Of a DNA stretch of 12,454 nucleotides, positions 1 to 7,107 are shown one piece after another; positions within the stretch are counted from its first letter, which is position 1, and each line of letters opens with the position of its first letter. Under the pieces are notes generated by a model. The model was not told the origin of the DNA and did not search any database. It worked only from the letters and a program-made list of their open reading frames with translations. The stretch comes from Gammaproteobacteria bacterium (GTDB lineage Bacteria > Pseudomonadota > Gammaproteobacteria > SZUA-229), in assembly GCA_029287815.1 (NCBI GenBank), contig JARFQK010000155.1, forward strand, positions 1 through 12,454, in the 5' to 3' direction. A program made the translations under genes and the position numbers.

Positions 1-201
1 CAATGGCTGGACCTTCATCAGCATGCCCGGACCGCCTCCATAAGGGCGGTCATCAACGGTACGGTGGCGATCATGGGCAAAATCCCGCGGGTTCCAGCAG
101 GTTAAGCCGATCAGGTCCTGCTTGATCGCACGCCCCAGCACACCGAGTGATGACAGCTGCATGATCATCTCGGGAAACAGGGTGATCACATGAAACTGCA
201 T
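1..201 (-). CDS. trmD: tRNA (guanine-N1)-methyltransferase TrmD, N-terminal fragment
   Basis: The minus-strand frame starting with ATG at 201 and open to the window edge gives 67 residues, beginning MQFHVITLFPEM and containing DDRPYGGGPGM (about residues 50-60). These are hallmark N-terminal motifs of TrmD, the SPOUT-class enzyme that uses S-adenosylmethionine to methylate G37 of tRNAs and so prevents +1 frameshifting. The glycine-rich stretch belongs to the region around the knotted cofactor site. The remaining two thirds or more of the protein lies outside the window. The gene follows rimM by 54 bases in the same direction, as in the conserved rpsP-rimM-trmD operon, so it is probably co-transcribed. 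A weak Shine-Dalgarno (AGGG) sits about 7 bases before the ATG. Nothing suggests damage. Confidence 0.96.
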   Translation of the reverse strand, partial: MQFHVITLFPEMIMQLSSLGVLGRAIKQDLIGLTCWNPRDFAHDRHRTVDDRPYGGGPGMLMKVQPL

Positions 202-255
202 AGCATGCCCTGTTTGGGTCTTATCTTGCCGGCGGACTAACCCGCAACATGCGGA

Positions 256-819
256 TTAAAAGTCTGCGTCCCAGTCAACGCGGATCTCGTGCCGCTCGAC
301 ATCGACTTCGAGCACCGCTCTGCCTGGTGTCCAGGGAATCAAGTTCTCCTCGGCGCTATCGTCACCGTCGGCAGTGCCGACGACCATAACGTCGTTCGCA
401 CCCGTTTCCATCAGTCGCCGGACAACGCCCAGCTCAACACCTTCTGTGTTGATCACGCGCATGCCAATCAAGTCGCGCCAGTAATATTCACCCTGTTCCA
501 ACTGCGGCAGTTGATCCGGCCTGATCGCGATCAGCGCACCGATCAGCTGCCGTGCGGCATCTCGATCGTCGACGCCCTGAAGCTTGGCGATTACCGTTTT
601 TGCCTGCCTTCGTCCGTTCTCGACGCGCAGCTCACGCCACTCGGATTGACTATGGCTGCGCTGACGAAGGTACCAGGGGTCATAACCGGTAATCCCATCG
701 CGGGGGTCGGTTTCCGAGTACACCTTGACCCATCCCTCGACACCATAAACGCCGGAGACCCTGCCGAGAATCAGCTTTTCACCACCAGCTGCCACAGCCG
801 CTAGCACCCGACAGCTCAA
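256..819 (-). CDS. rimM: Ribosome maturation factor RimM
   Basis: This frame encodes 187 residues, a normal RimM length. An N-terminal RimM domain begins at about residue 16 (LILGRVSGVYGVEGWVKV). A PRC-barrel domain follows from about residue 110 (YYWRDLIGMRV, then ANDVMVV) and ends in the typical IPWTPG and VDWDADF motifs. RimM binds ribosomal protein S19 and helps 16S rRNA processing and assembly of the 30S head. The farthest usable start is TTG at 819, whose first bases overlap the rpsP stop as TTGA, implying translational coupling. GTG codons at 807 and 795 are alternatives, and none has a strong Shine-Dalgarno, so the exact start is uncertain while the identity is secure. It lies between rpsP and trmD in the usual operon order. 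Confidence 0.96.
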   Translation of the reverse strand: MSCRVLAAVAAGGEKLILGRVSGVYGVEGWVKVYSETDPRDGITGYDPWYLRQRSHSQSEWRELRVENGRRQAKTVIAKLQGVDDRDAARQLIGALIAIRPDQLPQLEQGEYYWRDLIGMRVINTEGVELGVVRRLMETGANDVMVVGTADGDDSAEENLIPWTPGRAVLEVDVERHEIRVDWDADF

Positions 820-1067
820 GCAGCCAGTTTGCGCGCCTCTTTCAACAAGGTTGCCACACGCTCGGAGGTACCGGCGCCGTTCGAAATCCAGTAATCGACG
901 CGGTCAAGGTCAATTTGCAGACGCTGCTCAGCACCGCGCGCGCCAGGATTGAAAAAACCAATACGCTCAATATAACGGCCGTCACGCGAGGTACGCGAAT
1001 CCTTGACGTCCACATGATAAAACGGCTTCTTTTTCGCACCGCCTCTCGATAATCGAATGGTTACCAT
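816..1067 (-). CDS. rpsP: 30S ribosomal protein S16
   Basis: The 83-residue product starts MVTIRLSRGGAKKKPFY and contains RDGRYIERIGFFNP, both diagnostic of bacterial S16, and its length matches the family (about 80-90). S16 binds 16S rRNA early in assembly of the small subunit body. The ATG at 1067 is the only start giving the canonical N-terminus. Its Shine-Dalgarno GGAG lies only 2 bases before the ATG, which is unusually close. The stop codon overlaps the proposed TTG start of rimM. A candidate promoter with a GC-rich discriminator and a perfect 7-bp leader hairpin lie upstream, so rpsP-rimM-trmD can probably be transcribed separately from ffh. Confidence 0.98.
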   Translation of the reverse strand: MVTIRLSRGGAKKKPFYHVDVKDSRTSRDGRYIERIGFFNPGARGAEQRLQIDLDRVDYWISNGAGTSERVATLLKEARKLAA

Positions 1068-1097
1068 ATCTCCAGTATCTCTATGAAATTCAGCGTC

Positions 1098-1115
1098 GCG
1101 AGCCCACCGGCTCGC
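1098..1115 (-). other. Perfect 7-bp hairpin in the rpsP leader
   Basis: GCGAGCC (1098-1104) and GGCTCGC (1109-1115) form a perfect GC-rich stem around a 4-base loop. If transcription starts near 1121, the hairpin is at the very 5' end of the rpsP mRNA, about 30 bases before the start codon. No U-run follows it on either strand, so it is not an intrinsic terminator. It could stabilise the mRNA or be part of an autoregulatory leader; that role is inference. Confidence 0.5.
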
Positions 1116-1127
1116 AGCAAGCCGCGT

Positions 1128-1156
1128 ATTTTACGTGATTTTTTCTGAATATGAAA
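1128..1156 (-). promoter_or_regulatory. Candidate sigma70 promoter for rpsP-rimM-trmD
   Basis: On the minus strand a -10-like TAAAAT (1128-1133) lies 17 bases from a weak -35-like TTTCAT (1151-1156). The bases just after the -10 are GC-rich (ACGCGGC), as is common for stringently controlled ribosomal promoters. The predicted start near 1121 gives a leader of about 54 bases before rpsP. The -10 is good (5/6) and the -35 poor (3/6), so this is a moderate call. Confidence 0.45.
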
Positions 1157-1176
1157 TGTTATCGCAGGATATTGCA

Positions 1177-1222
1177 CGACGGCAGATATTCACCATCCGG
1201 ACTACCCCGGAGTATGCCGTCG
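1177..1222 (-). other. Two-part inverted repeat between ffh and rpsP
   Basis: An 8-bp outer stem (CGACGGCA 1177-1184 with TGCCGTCG 1215-1222) encloses a 5-bp inner stem (TCCGG 1196-1200 with CCGGA 1207-1211). It starts 7 bases after the ffh stop. A run of seven T on the minus strand (1229-1223) precedes the hairpin instead of following it, so it does not look like an intrinsic terminator of ffh. It may be an mRNA 3'-end or processing structure; its function is unknown. Confidence 0.45.
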
Positions 1223-1229
1223 AAAAAAA

Positions 1230-2615
1230 TCAGAATCCTAAACCGCCGGGACCCATGCCAGGTGGCCCACCGCCGGGCATTTTCCCTTTCAAACCGCGCA
1301 TCATCCCGGCCATGCCCCCTTTCGACATTTTCTTCATCATCTTGCGCATTTGCTGATGCTGCTTTAGCAGGCGATTGACGTCCTGAACCTGCAAGCCACA
1401 ACCGGCCGCGATGCGGCGTTTTCGTGAGCCCTTGATGATATCCGGAAACCTTCGCTCCTGTGGCGTCATCGACTGAATAATCGCGACCATGCGGCGAATT
1501 TCAAGATCATTGACCTGACCCTTGACTTTGTCGGCCATACCGCCGATGCCCGGCATCTTGTCGATCAAACCGGCCAGGCCACCCATATTCTGCATCTGCT
1601 CGAACTGATCCTTCAGGTCATTGAGGTCAAAGCCTTTGCCCTTTCGCACCTTCTTCGCGAACTGCTCGGCTTTCTTGTGGTCGACCTTGTGCTGTACTTC
1701 CTCGACCAGTGACAATACATCGCCCATGCCGAGGATACGTGAGGCCACACGATCCGGATGGAACGGTTCTATGGCCTCGATCTTCTCACCGACGCCGATG
1801 AACTTGATCGGTTTACCGGTAATCTGGCGGATCGACAGCGCAGCGCCTCCGCGGGCATCTCCATCGGCCTTGGTCAGTACCACACCGGTCAGTGGCAACG
1901 CCTCGTCAAAAGCCTGGGCGGTGTTCGCGGCATCCTGTCCGGTCATACTGTCAACCACAAACAAGGTTTCAACCGGCTGCGCCGCAGCATGGATACCCTT
2001 GATTTCGTCCATCATATCGCTATCGATATGCAAACGACCAGCGGTATCGACCAGCACGACGTCGATATGCTGCTTTCGCGCGTGCTCGATTGCCTCGATC
2101 GCGATATCTGCCGGGTCTTGCTCGCTCGAGCTCGGGTAAAACTCAGCGTCAACCTGCATCGCCAGGGTTCGTAACTGCTCGATCGCGGCCGGGCGGTAAA
2201 CATCGCAGCTGACCAGCAGCGTCTTCTTTTTCTCCCGATCCTGGAGCAGTTTCGCCAACTTGGCCACGGTCGTTGTTTTACCGGCGCCTTGCAAACCGGC
2301 CATCAAAATTACTGCTGGCGGTTGAGCCGCAAGATCGAGGCGTTCGTTGGCCTCACCCATGATCTTGACGAGCTCCTGCTGTACGATGCTGATGAAGACC
2401 TGGCCCGGCGTCAGGCTGGTCAGCACCTCCTCGCCCATCGCTCGTTTTTTGACGTCTTCGACAAAGGTGCGCACGACAGCCAGCGCGACGTCTGCCTCGA
2501 GCAGCGCCATCCGCACCTCGCGTAATGCGTCCTGAATATTGTCTTCGGTCAATCGTCCCTGGCCGCGCAAACGCTGCGCGGTTTTGGCGAGACGGTCACT
2601 CAATCCGTCAAACAT
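1230..2615 (-). CDS. ffh: Signal recognition particle protein Ffh (SRP54 GTPase)
   Basis: This is a full-length 461-residue Ffh. With 4.5S RNA it forms the bacterial SRP, which binds signal sequences on nascent membrane proteins and docks at FtsY. The N domain covers about residues 1-90. The G domain carries the P-loop GLQGAGKTTT (107-116), DTAGR (190-194) and TKADGD (248-253). The methionine-rich M domain runs from about residue 325, with the RNA-binding SRKRRIAAG segment near 397-405. The tail is rich in Gly, Pro and Met (GKMPGGGPPGMGPGG), as usual. The ATG at 2615 gives the standard N-terminus MFDGLSDRL. The gene is divergent from ypjD as in E. coli, but here a phosphodiesterase-like gene lies between them. 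A candidate promoter lies at 2648-2674. Confidence 0.98.
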   Translation of the reverse strand: MFDGLSDRLAKTAQRLRGQGRLTEDNIQDALREVRMALLEADVALAVVRTFVEDVKKRAMGEEVLTSLTPGQVFISIVQQELVKIMGEANERLDLAAQPPAVILMAGLQGAGKTTTVAKLAKLLQDREKKKTLLVSCDVYRPAAIEQLRTLAMQVDAEFYPSSSEQDPADIAIEAIEHARKQHIDVVLVDTAGRLHIDSDMMDEIKGIHAAAQPVETLFVVDSMTGQDAANTAQAFDEALPLTGVVLTKADGDARGGAALSIRQITGKPIKFIGVGEKIEAIEPFHPDRVASRILGMGDVLSLVEEVQHKVDHKKAEQFAKKVRKGKGFDLNDLKDQFEQMQNMGGLAGLIDKMPGIGGMADKVKGQVNDLEIRRMVAIIQSMTPQERRFPDIIKGSRKRRIAAGCGLQVQDVNRLLKQHQQMRKMMKKMSKGGMAGMMRGLKGKMPGGGPPGMGPGGLGF

Positions 2616-2647
2616 GGTTTTTTCGACCTGCTCAGATTAAAGTGCGG

Positions 2648-2674
2648 ATTATACACGAGACAACGATGTCACAA
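2648..2674 (-). promoter_or_regulatory. Candidate sigma70 promoter for ffh
   Basis: The minus strand shows a perfect -10 box TATAAT (2648-2653) and a -35-like TTGTGA (2669-2674), separated by 15 bases, slightly shorter than ideal. The -35 element overlaps the stop codon of the upstream metallo-beta-lactamase-fold gene. The predicted transcript start, near 2641, leaves a leader of about 26 bases before ffh. Confidence 0.5.
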
Positions 2675-3436
2675 CTCGAACACGTCCCCGCTCCGGAGCT
2701 GCTTAAGTTGCCACTGTGGCAAGGCATCGCGACATTCTTTCATGATCAGCGCTTCCTCACCCGGTTTCAGATGGGAAATACACACCGCAGGCTGATGCTT
2801 CAACTGGCGGAGATCGCGAGCGAGTAGCTCAGGGCAGTAATGGCGGGCCGCGGTCGCCAACTCCAGATCCTTGTTGGCAAACGCAGACTCGACGAACAGC
2901 AGATCAAGCTCTGGATGGCGGTTCAACGCGGCCCACAAAGCCCGATTACTGGTCGTATCACCGCTGTATGCAAACGATCTGCCCCCGGCTTCGACTCGAT
3001 ATGCAGCCGCTGGCACGGTATGACTGACCTCGATCACCTCGATCAGACGACCGTCTATTTCGATCAGTGACCCGGGCTGCATCGATTGCAGACGCAGAAC
3101 CGGACGATCCGGATGCGGCAGGATTGTGAAGTCCGGCCAAATCTGGCCGTTGAAAATATGTCTGTGCAGCACATCCAGTGTTTTCTGCAGCCCGTGCACA
3201 CGAATCGGCCTGTCCACCAATTGATCAAAAAGTGTATCGGCCAACAGCGGAATAGCCGCGATATGATCGAGGTGGGAATGGGTGACGAAGATATCCTGGA
3301 CAGCGTTCAGTTCATCGAGCGCCAGCTCGCAGGCACCGGTCCCCGCATCGATCAAGATGTCACGGTCGACCAGGAACGACGTCGTCGCCCTGCCTTGACC
3401 CACACCCCCACTGCAACCGAGCACGCGAATCTGCAT
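2669..3436 (-). CDS. Metallo-beta-lactamase-fold hydrolase, class II cyclic-nucleotide phosphodiesterase-like
   Basis: The 255-residue product has the metallo-beta-lactamase metal site: THSHLDHI (residues 52-59), H139 in EVSHTVP, D160 in YSGDTTSN and H222 in ISHLKPG. It starts MQIRVLGCSGG and includes ILIDAGTG. The HSHLDHI and ISHLKPG pattern and size match bacterial proteins annotated as class II 3',5'-cyclic-nucleotide phosphodiesterases, related to yeast PDE1 and also to RNase Z. The likely reaction is hydrolysis of cAMP or cGMP, but another phosphodiester substrate is possible. It is probably cytoplasmic, since no signal peptide is seen. I chose ATG 3436 because AGG lies 7 bases upstream and family members begin at this motif; ATG 3454 would add six residues. 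The gene sits alone between ffh and ypjD. Confidence 0.85.
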   Translation of the reverse strand: MQIRVLGCSGGVGQGRATTSFLVDRDILIDAGTGACELALDELNAVQDIFVTHSHLDHIAAIPLLADTLFDQLVDRPIRVHGLQKTLDVLHRHIFNGQIWPDFTILPHPDRPVLRLQSMQPGSLIEIDGRLIEVIEVSHTVPAAAYRVEAGGRSFAYSGDTTSNRALWAALNRHPELDLLFVESAFANKDLELATAARHYCPELLARDLRQLKHQPAVCISHLKPGEEALIMKECRDALPQWQLKQLRSGDVFEL

Positions 3437-3472
3437 CGCACTACCTGCTCTCATGTTTTTTTGCCTGTTCAG

Positions 3473-3478
3473 ATGCTA
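3473..3478 (-). promoter_or_regulatory. Candidate extended -10 for the phosphodiesterase-like gene
   Basis: On the minus strand TAGCAT (3473-3478) is preceded by TGT, giving an extended -10 pattern (TGn-TAGCAT). There is no clear -35. A start near 3466 would place the TGTGA-N6-TCACA palindrome about 60 bases upstream, close to the -61.5 spacing of class I CRP-activated promoters. This is a weak single-motif call. Confidence 0.3.
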
Positions 3479-3514
3479 ACATGCCGGTGTATGCACTCGA
3501 TTGTGTCGAAGAAC

Positions 3515-3536
3515 ATTTGTGACCATGCTCACATTG
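3515..3536. promoter_or_regulatory. CRP/Vfr-type cAMP receptor protein operator
   Basis: The 16-base core at 3518-3533, TGTGACCATGCTCACA, matches TGTGA-N6-TCACA exactly, and the flanks (ATT before, TTG after) also resemble the consensus. It lies in the 139-base divergent spacer between the phosphodiesterase-like gene and ypjD. An exact match to ten fixed bases would be expected by chance in about 1% of windows this size. That CRP binds here, and which gene it controls, is inference. Confidence 0.6.
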
Positions 3537-3575
3537 TTGGGTTAAAATCGCCAATTATTACAATTCAAGACCTGC

Positions 3576-4388
3576 ATGACTGACCTGATAGCCGCTTTTA
3601 TAGCGATTTCGTTTTACCTGGCATGTACGATCCTGCTGCTGATGAAACTGAAACGCTCTCCGATCGTCGCGGGTCTGAACAAGCCGATGATTCTGGTATT
3701 GGGGTTTCTTGGCCTCGGCGCTCACGTCTATACGTTGTCGGTGAGCATGATCAGCCCGGCCGGCATTAATCTTGGTTTTTTTACCGCACTGTCGCTGGTC
3801 GGCGCATTTATCACACTGTTCACACTGGTATCCGCTTTGAGGCATCCGATCGAGGTGGTGGGCATCGTCGTCCTGCCCATTGCCGCTGTGACACTGGCCG
3901 CCGATCACGCAACCACCACCATTCACCTGTTACCACCGGGAAGCCCCCCCGGCCTGATTTTCCACGTGGTAACGTCGATTGTTGCTTACAGCATCCTGGG
4001 CTTGGCAGCTATCCAGGCGGTGGTCCTCTCGATACAAAACAGTTTCCTGCACAAACATCAGCCGGGCGGTTTGATCCGGATGATGCCGCCATTGAGGACG
4101 ATGGAAGCCTTGCTTTTTGATGCAATCATCATCGGCTTTATCTGCCTCAGCGTGTCATTGATCACCGGCATCATTTTTCTCGAGAACATGTTCGCACAAC
4201 ACCTGGCACACAAGACCGTGCTGTCGATCATCGCCTGGCTCGTTTTTGCGATACTGCTGACCGGTCGCTGGCTCGTGGGCTGGCGCGGGCGGACCGCGAT
4301 AAGGTGGACGCTGGGTGGCTTCATCAGTCTGATGCTTGCCTATTTTGGCAGTAAATTTGTCCTTGAGCTGATATTGACGACCGCTTGA
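3576..4388 (+). CDS. ypjD: YpjD-type inner-membrane protein, CcsA/CcmC cytochrome c assembly superfamily
   Basis: The 270-residue product is almost entirely membrane-embedded. Eight hydrophobic segments can be drawn at about residues 3-25, 37-57, 64-87, 93-110, 128-153, 178-202, 213-234 and 246-267. The C-terminal pattern HKTVLSIIAW, GRWLVGWRG, then LAYFGSKFV, is typical of YpjD proteins of the cytochrome c assembly (CcsA) superfamily; H130 and H212 are positioned like conserved histidines there. Its function is not firmly established; the E. coli homologue has been linked to divalent-cation (CorE-like) phenotypes. Position beside ffh and before a CorB-type gene matches E. coli. The ATG at 3576 has no good Shine-Dalgarno and any leader may be very short, so the start is slightly uncertain. 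Confidence 0.88.
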   Translation: MTDLIAAFIAISFYLACTILLLMKLKRSPIVAGLNKPMILVLGFLGLGAHVYTLSVSMISPAGINLGFFTALSLVGAFITLFTLVSALRHPIEVVGIVVLPIAAVTLAADHATTTIHLLPPGSPPGLIFHVVTSIVAYSILGLAAIQAVVLSIQNSFLHKHQPGGLIRMMPPLRTMEALLFDAIIIGFICLSVSLITGIIFLENMFAQHLAHKTVLSIIAWLVFAILLTGRWLVGWRGRTAIRWTLGGFISLMLAYFGSKFVLELILTTA

Positions 4389-4441
4389 AACCGCCGCTAA
4401 CGCCGTTGACATAAAGAACCTCCAAATTACCGGGACTTCCA

Positions 4442-5740
4442 TTGAGCCAGATATCTACAGGCACACTTTTCATCATTCTTGTCGGGCTGATTCTGCTCTC
4501 TGGTTTCTTTTCCGGCTCCGAAACAGCTTTGATGACGCTGAACCGGTATCGCATGAAAACCCTGGCACGAAAGGGGCATCGTGGCGCGAAACTGGCTCGG
4601 TACCTGTTGAGCCGCCCGGATCGCCTGCTCGGGCTGATCTTGCTCGGCAACAACTTCGTCAACATACTCGCCTCCGCGATCGCTTCATTGATCGCGATGC
4701 GCTACTACGGTGAGGCCGGAATTGCCATCGCGACCGGCGCGCTGACCTTTGTGATCCTGGTATTCGCTGAGGTCACACCGAAAACTCTCGCGGCGCTCAA
4801 GCCAGACGCGTTTGCCTATATTGCCGCTTATGTCTACACACCTTTGCAAAAGATCTTTTACCCTTTGGTCTGGCTGGTGAATCTGATTTCCAACAGGATG
4901 CTGGCAATTTTCGGCGTACATCCAGCGTCCAGCAGCGGTGACAGCCTGAATGCTGATGAGCTGCGCATGGTGGTCCACGAAGCCAGGCAGTTTATCCCGG
5001 GCAAGCACACGGATATGCTGCTCGGGATACTGGATCTAGAAAACATCAGTGTTGAAGACATCATGGTGCCACGCAACGAAGTCACCGGAATTGATCTTAA
5101 CGATGACTGGAATGATGTCGAGCAACAGATTACCAACAGCCATCGCACGCGCGTTCCGGTTTTCAAAGACAGTATCGACCACACGATCGGCATGCTGCAT
5201 ATGCGCAAGGTACTGAATCTGGTGGTCAGGGAGGAGCTCACACGCGAGACACTCGAATCGCTGATTCGCGAACCCTACTTTATTCCCGAGGGGACTTCGC
5301 TGACACGTCAGCTGCTGAACTTCCAGAAGAACCGACGACGCTCAGGATTGGTTGTCGACGAATACGGAAGCATTCATGGTCTGGTCACGCTCGAGGATAT
5401 CCTGGAGGAGATCGTCGGCCAATTCACCACAGATTCGTCGATACGCAACGCTGGCATTCACGCGCAAGACGATGGCAGCTACCTGGTTGACGGCAGCACG
5501 CACATTCGTGAGATCAACCGTGAGCTCGGGTGGGAACTGCCGACCGATGGACCAAAGACCTTGAATGGGCTGATTTTGGAACACCTGGAAATGATACCTG
5601 CCCCTGGCACCAGCCTGTTGATCGCAAACTATCCGATTGAAATCACGCGCACGTATAAAAATGCAGTGCAGACCGCACGAATACAGCCGCAGCTGCGTAC
5701 TGAAGCTGAAACCACGGAAAACGATCTGGAAGTCGGCTGA
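4442..5740 (+). CDS. yfjD: CNNM/HlyC-CorC family transporter (CorB/YfjD-like)
   Basis: The 432-residue product has the full domain order of CNNM-type proteins. A DUF21 membrane domain covers about residues 7-160, with hydrophobic segments near 7-26, 62-86, 93-118 and 123-158 and the motif FFSGSETALM at 22-31. A tandem CBS pair follows (about 200-330), containing DIMVPRNEV and VVDEYGSIHGLVTLEDILEEIVG. A CorC/HlyC C-terminal domain spans about 340-420. Homologues are implicated in Mg2+/Co2+ resistance or efflux, with CBS domains binding Mg-ATP. The start is TTG at 4442: an in-frame stop lies at 4412-4414, no ATG precedes the first membrane segment, and GGGA sits 6 bases upstream. It follows ypjD by 53 bases and overlaps radA by one base (TGATG). 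The symbol follows E. coli synteny. Confidence 0.93.
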   Translation: MSQISTGTLFIILVGLILLSGFFSGSETALMTLNRYRMKTLARKGHRGAKLARYLLSRPDRLLGLILLGNNFVNILASAIASLIAMRYYGEAGIAIATGALTFVILVFAEVTPKTLAALKPDAFAYIAAYVYTPLQKIFYPLVWLVNLISNRMLAIFGVHPASSSGDSLNADELRMVVHEARQFIPGKHTDMLLGILDLENISVEDIMVPRNEVTGIDLNDDWNDVEQQITNSHRTRVPVFKDSIDHTIGMLHMRKVLNLVVREELTRETLESLIREPYFIPEGTSLTRQLLNFQKNRRRSGLVVDEYGSIHGLVTLEDILEEIVGQFTTDSSIRNAGIHAQDDGSYLVDGSTHIREINRELGWELPTDGPKTLNGLILEHLEMIPAPGTSLLIANYPIEITRTYKNAVQTARIQPQLRTEAETTENDLEVG

Positions 5741-7107
5741 TGGCCAAGGTCAGAATGCTATATGTCTGTTCGTGCTGCGGCTCCACCCAAAGCAAATGGG
5801 CCGGACAGTGCAACGATTGCGGTGAATGGAATACGATGATCGAAACCGCGCCTCAGTCTGAACGCAAGCGGGTAAGCTTCACGCCCGATGGCGGCGCCGA
5901 GGTGGGTATACAGTCACTGCATCAGGTCAGGCTCGAGACGGAAACACGAACTCGAACAGGTATAGGCGAACTCGACCGCGTGCTGGGCGGCGGTCTGGTG
6001 CATGGTTCGGTCATTCTGATAGGTGGCGATCCTGGCATCGGCAAGTCGACGCTGTTGACACAGACGATGGCTGCATTGGCCGACCGCCTGCCCTGTCTTT
6101 ACGTGACCGGCGAGGAATCGCTGCAACAGGTGAGCCTGCGCGCTCGACGACTGGGACTGACTGACCATCAACTCAGTTTGCTATCTGCCACCTGTGTCGA
6201 GCACATCGTCACGCTGGCAGCCCGGCAACAACCGCGTGTGATGGTGATCGATTCGATCCAGACAATTTATTCCGAGGCATTGACATCGGCGCCAGGCGCC
6301 GTCGGTCAGGTTCGAGAGAGCGCTGCACAGCTGGTGCGCTACGCCAAAGCATCCGGTACCGCGCTGTTTCTGGTCGGCCATGTGACCAAGGAAGGCACGC
6401 TCGCCGGCCCGCGAGTGCTCGAACACATGGTTGACACGGTGCTTTACTTCGAAGGCGACTCGGGTGAACGCTACCGGATGATTCGCGCCGTCAAGAACCG
6501 CTTCGGCGCTGTCAATGAACTCGGCGTGTTCGCGATGACCGATGTCGGCCTGAAACCGGTCAGTAATCCATCCGCGATCTTTTTATCGCGACATGATGAA
6601 CCGGTGCCGGGCAGCATCATCACGGTGATACGCGAAGGCAGCCGACCGCTCCTGATCGAAGTCCAGGCCCTGGCCGACGAAAGCCATAGCTCCAACCCGC
6701 GCCGCATCTGCCTCGGCCTTGACTCCAACCGGCTCAATATGCTGTTGGCGGTAATGCACCGACATGGCGGCATTGCGTTATACGACCAGGATGTGTTCGT
6801 CAATGTAGTCGGTGGAGTCCGGGTCACCGAGACTGGTGCGGATACCGCACTGTTGCTGGCCGCACTCTCCAGCTTCAAAAACAGACCACTGCCGACAGAC
6901 CTGATAAGTTTTGGCGAAATTGGCCTGGCTGGCGAGATCCGACCGGTGCCCAACGGACAGGAACGTCTTCGCGAAGCCGCCAAACACGGTTTCAAACACG
7001 CGATTATTCCAAAAGCCAACATGCCGAAACATGGTGACAACATTGACGGACTGACGATTACAGCGGTCCAACGCGTGAGCGAATTAGTCGAGCTCGCAAA
7101 TCAGTAG
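5740..7107 (+). CDS. radA: DNA repair and recombination protein RadA (Sms)
   Basis: The 455-residue product is a complete RadA. A four-cysteine zinc finger occupies the N-terminus (C10, C13, C24, C27). The RecA-like ATPase has Walker A GDPGIGKST (96-104), Walker B VMVIDSIQT (167-175) and the RadA-specific KNRFG motif (252-256). The C-terminal third is the Lon-protease-like domain (about 290-455), which lacks proteolytic function in this family. RadA is a DnaB-like branch-migration ATPase acting in recombination and repair. Its ATG shares the A of the upstream TGA, and GGAAG lies 8 bases before it, indicating translational coupling. The final base of its TAG stop is also the first base of the terminal repeat of the downstream element. 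Confidence 0.98.
   Translation: MAKVRMLYVCSCCGSTQSKWAGQCNDCGEWNTMIETAPQSERKRVSFTPDGGAEVGIQSLHQVRLETETRTRTGIGELDRVLGGGLVHGSVILIGGDPGIGKSTLLTQTMAALADRLPCLYVTGEESLQQVSLRARRLGLTDHQLSLLSATCVEHIVTLAARQQPRVMVIDSIQTIYSEALTSAPGAVGQVRESAAQLVRYAKASGTALFLVGHVTKEGTLAGPRVLEHMVDTVLYFEGDSGERYRMIRAVKNRFGAVNELGVFAMTDVGLKPVSNPSAIFLSRHDEPVPGSIITVIREGSRPLLIEVQALADESHSSNPRRICLGLDSNRLNMLLAVMHRHGGIALYDQDVFVNVVGGVRVTETGADTALLLAALSSFKNRPLPTDLISFGEIGLAGEIRPVPNGQERLREAAKHGFKHAIIPKANMPKHGDNIDGLTITAVQRVSELVELANQ

Noticed and set aside
289..804. Long plus-strand frame antisense to rimM (171 codons)
   Set aside because: It is fully covered by an unmistakable RimM on the other strand and has no recognisable motif.
1177..1229. 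Intrinsic terminator of ffh
   Set aside because: The T-run precedes the hairpin on the transcribed strand, and the opposite strand has no gene ending there.
2640..2648. AAGTGCGGA, resembling the Haemophilus DNA uptake core AAGTGCGGT
   Set aside because: It has one mismatch and I saw no repeated copies, and the gene context does not suggest Pasteurellaceae.
4406..4411. Perfect -35 hexamer TTGACA before the CorB-like gene
   Set aside because: No acceptable -10 lies 16-18 bases downstream (the sequence there is TACCGG or ACCGGG), so a promoter is not supported.
6471..7043. 190-codon minus-strand frame antisense to radA
   Set aside because: It is a shadow of RadA's codon pattern; the same applies to the minus-strand frame at 9124-9642 inside dxs and the plus-strand frame at 1621-2139 inside ffh.
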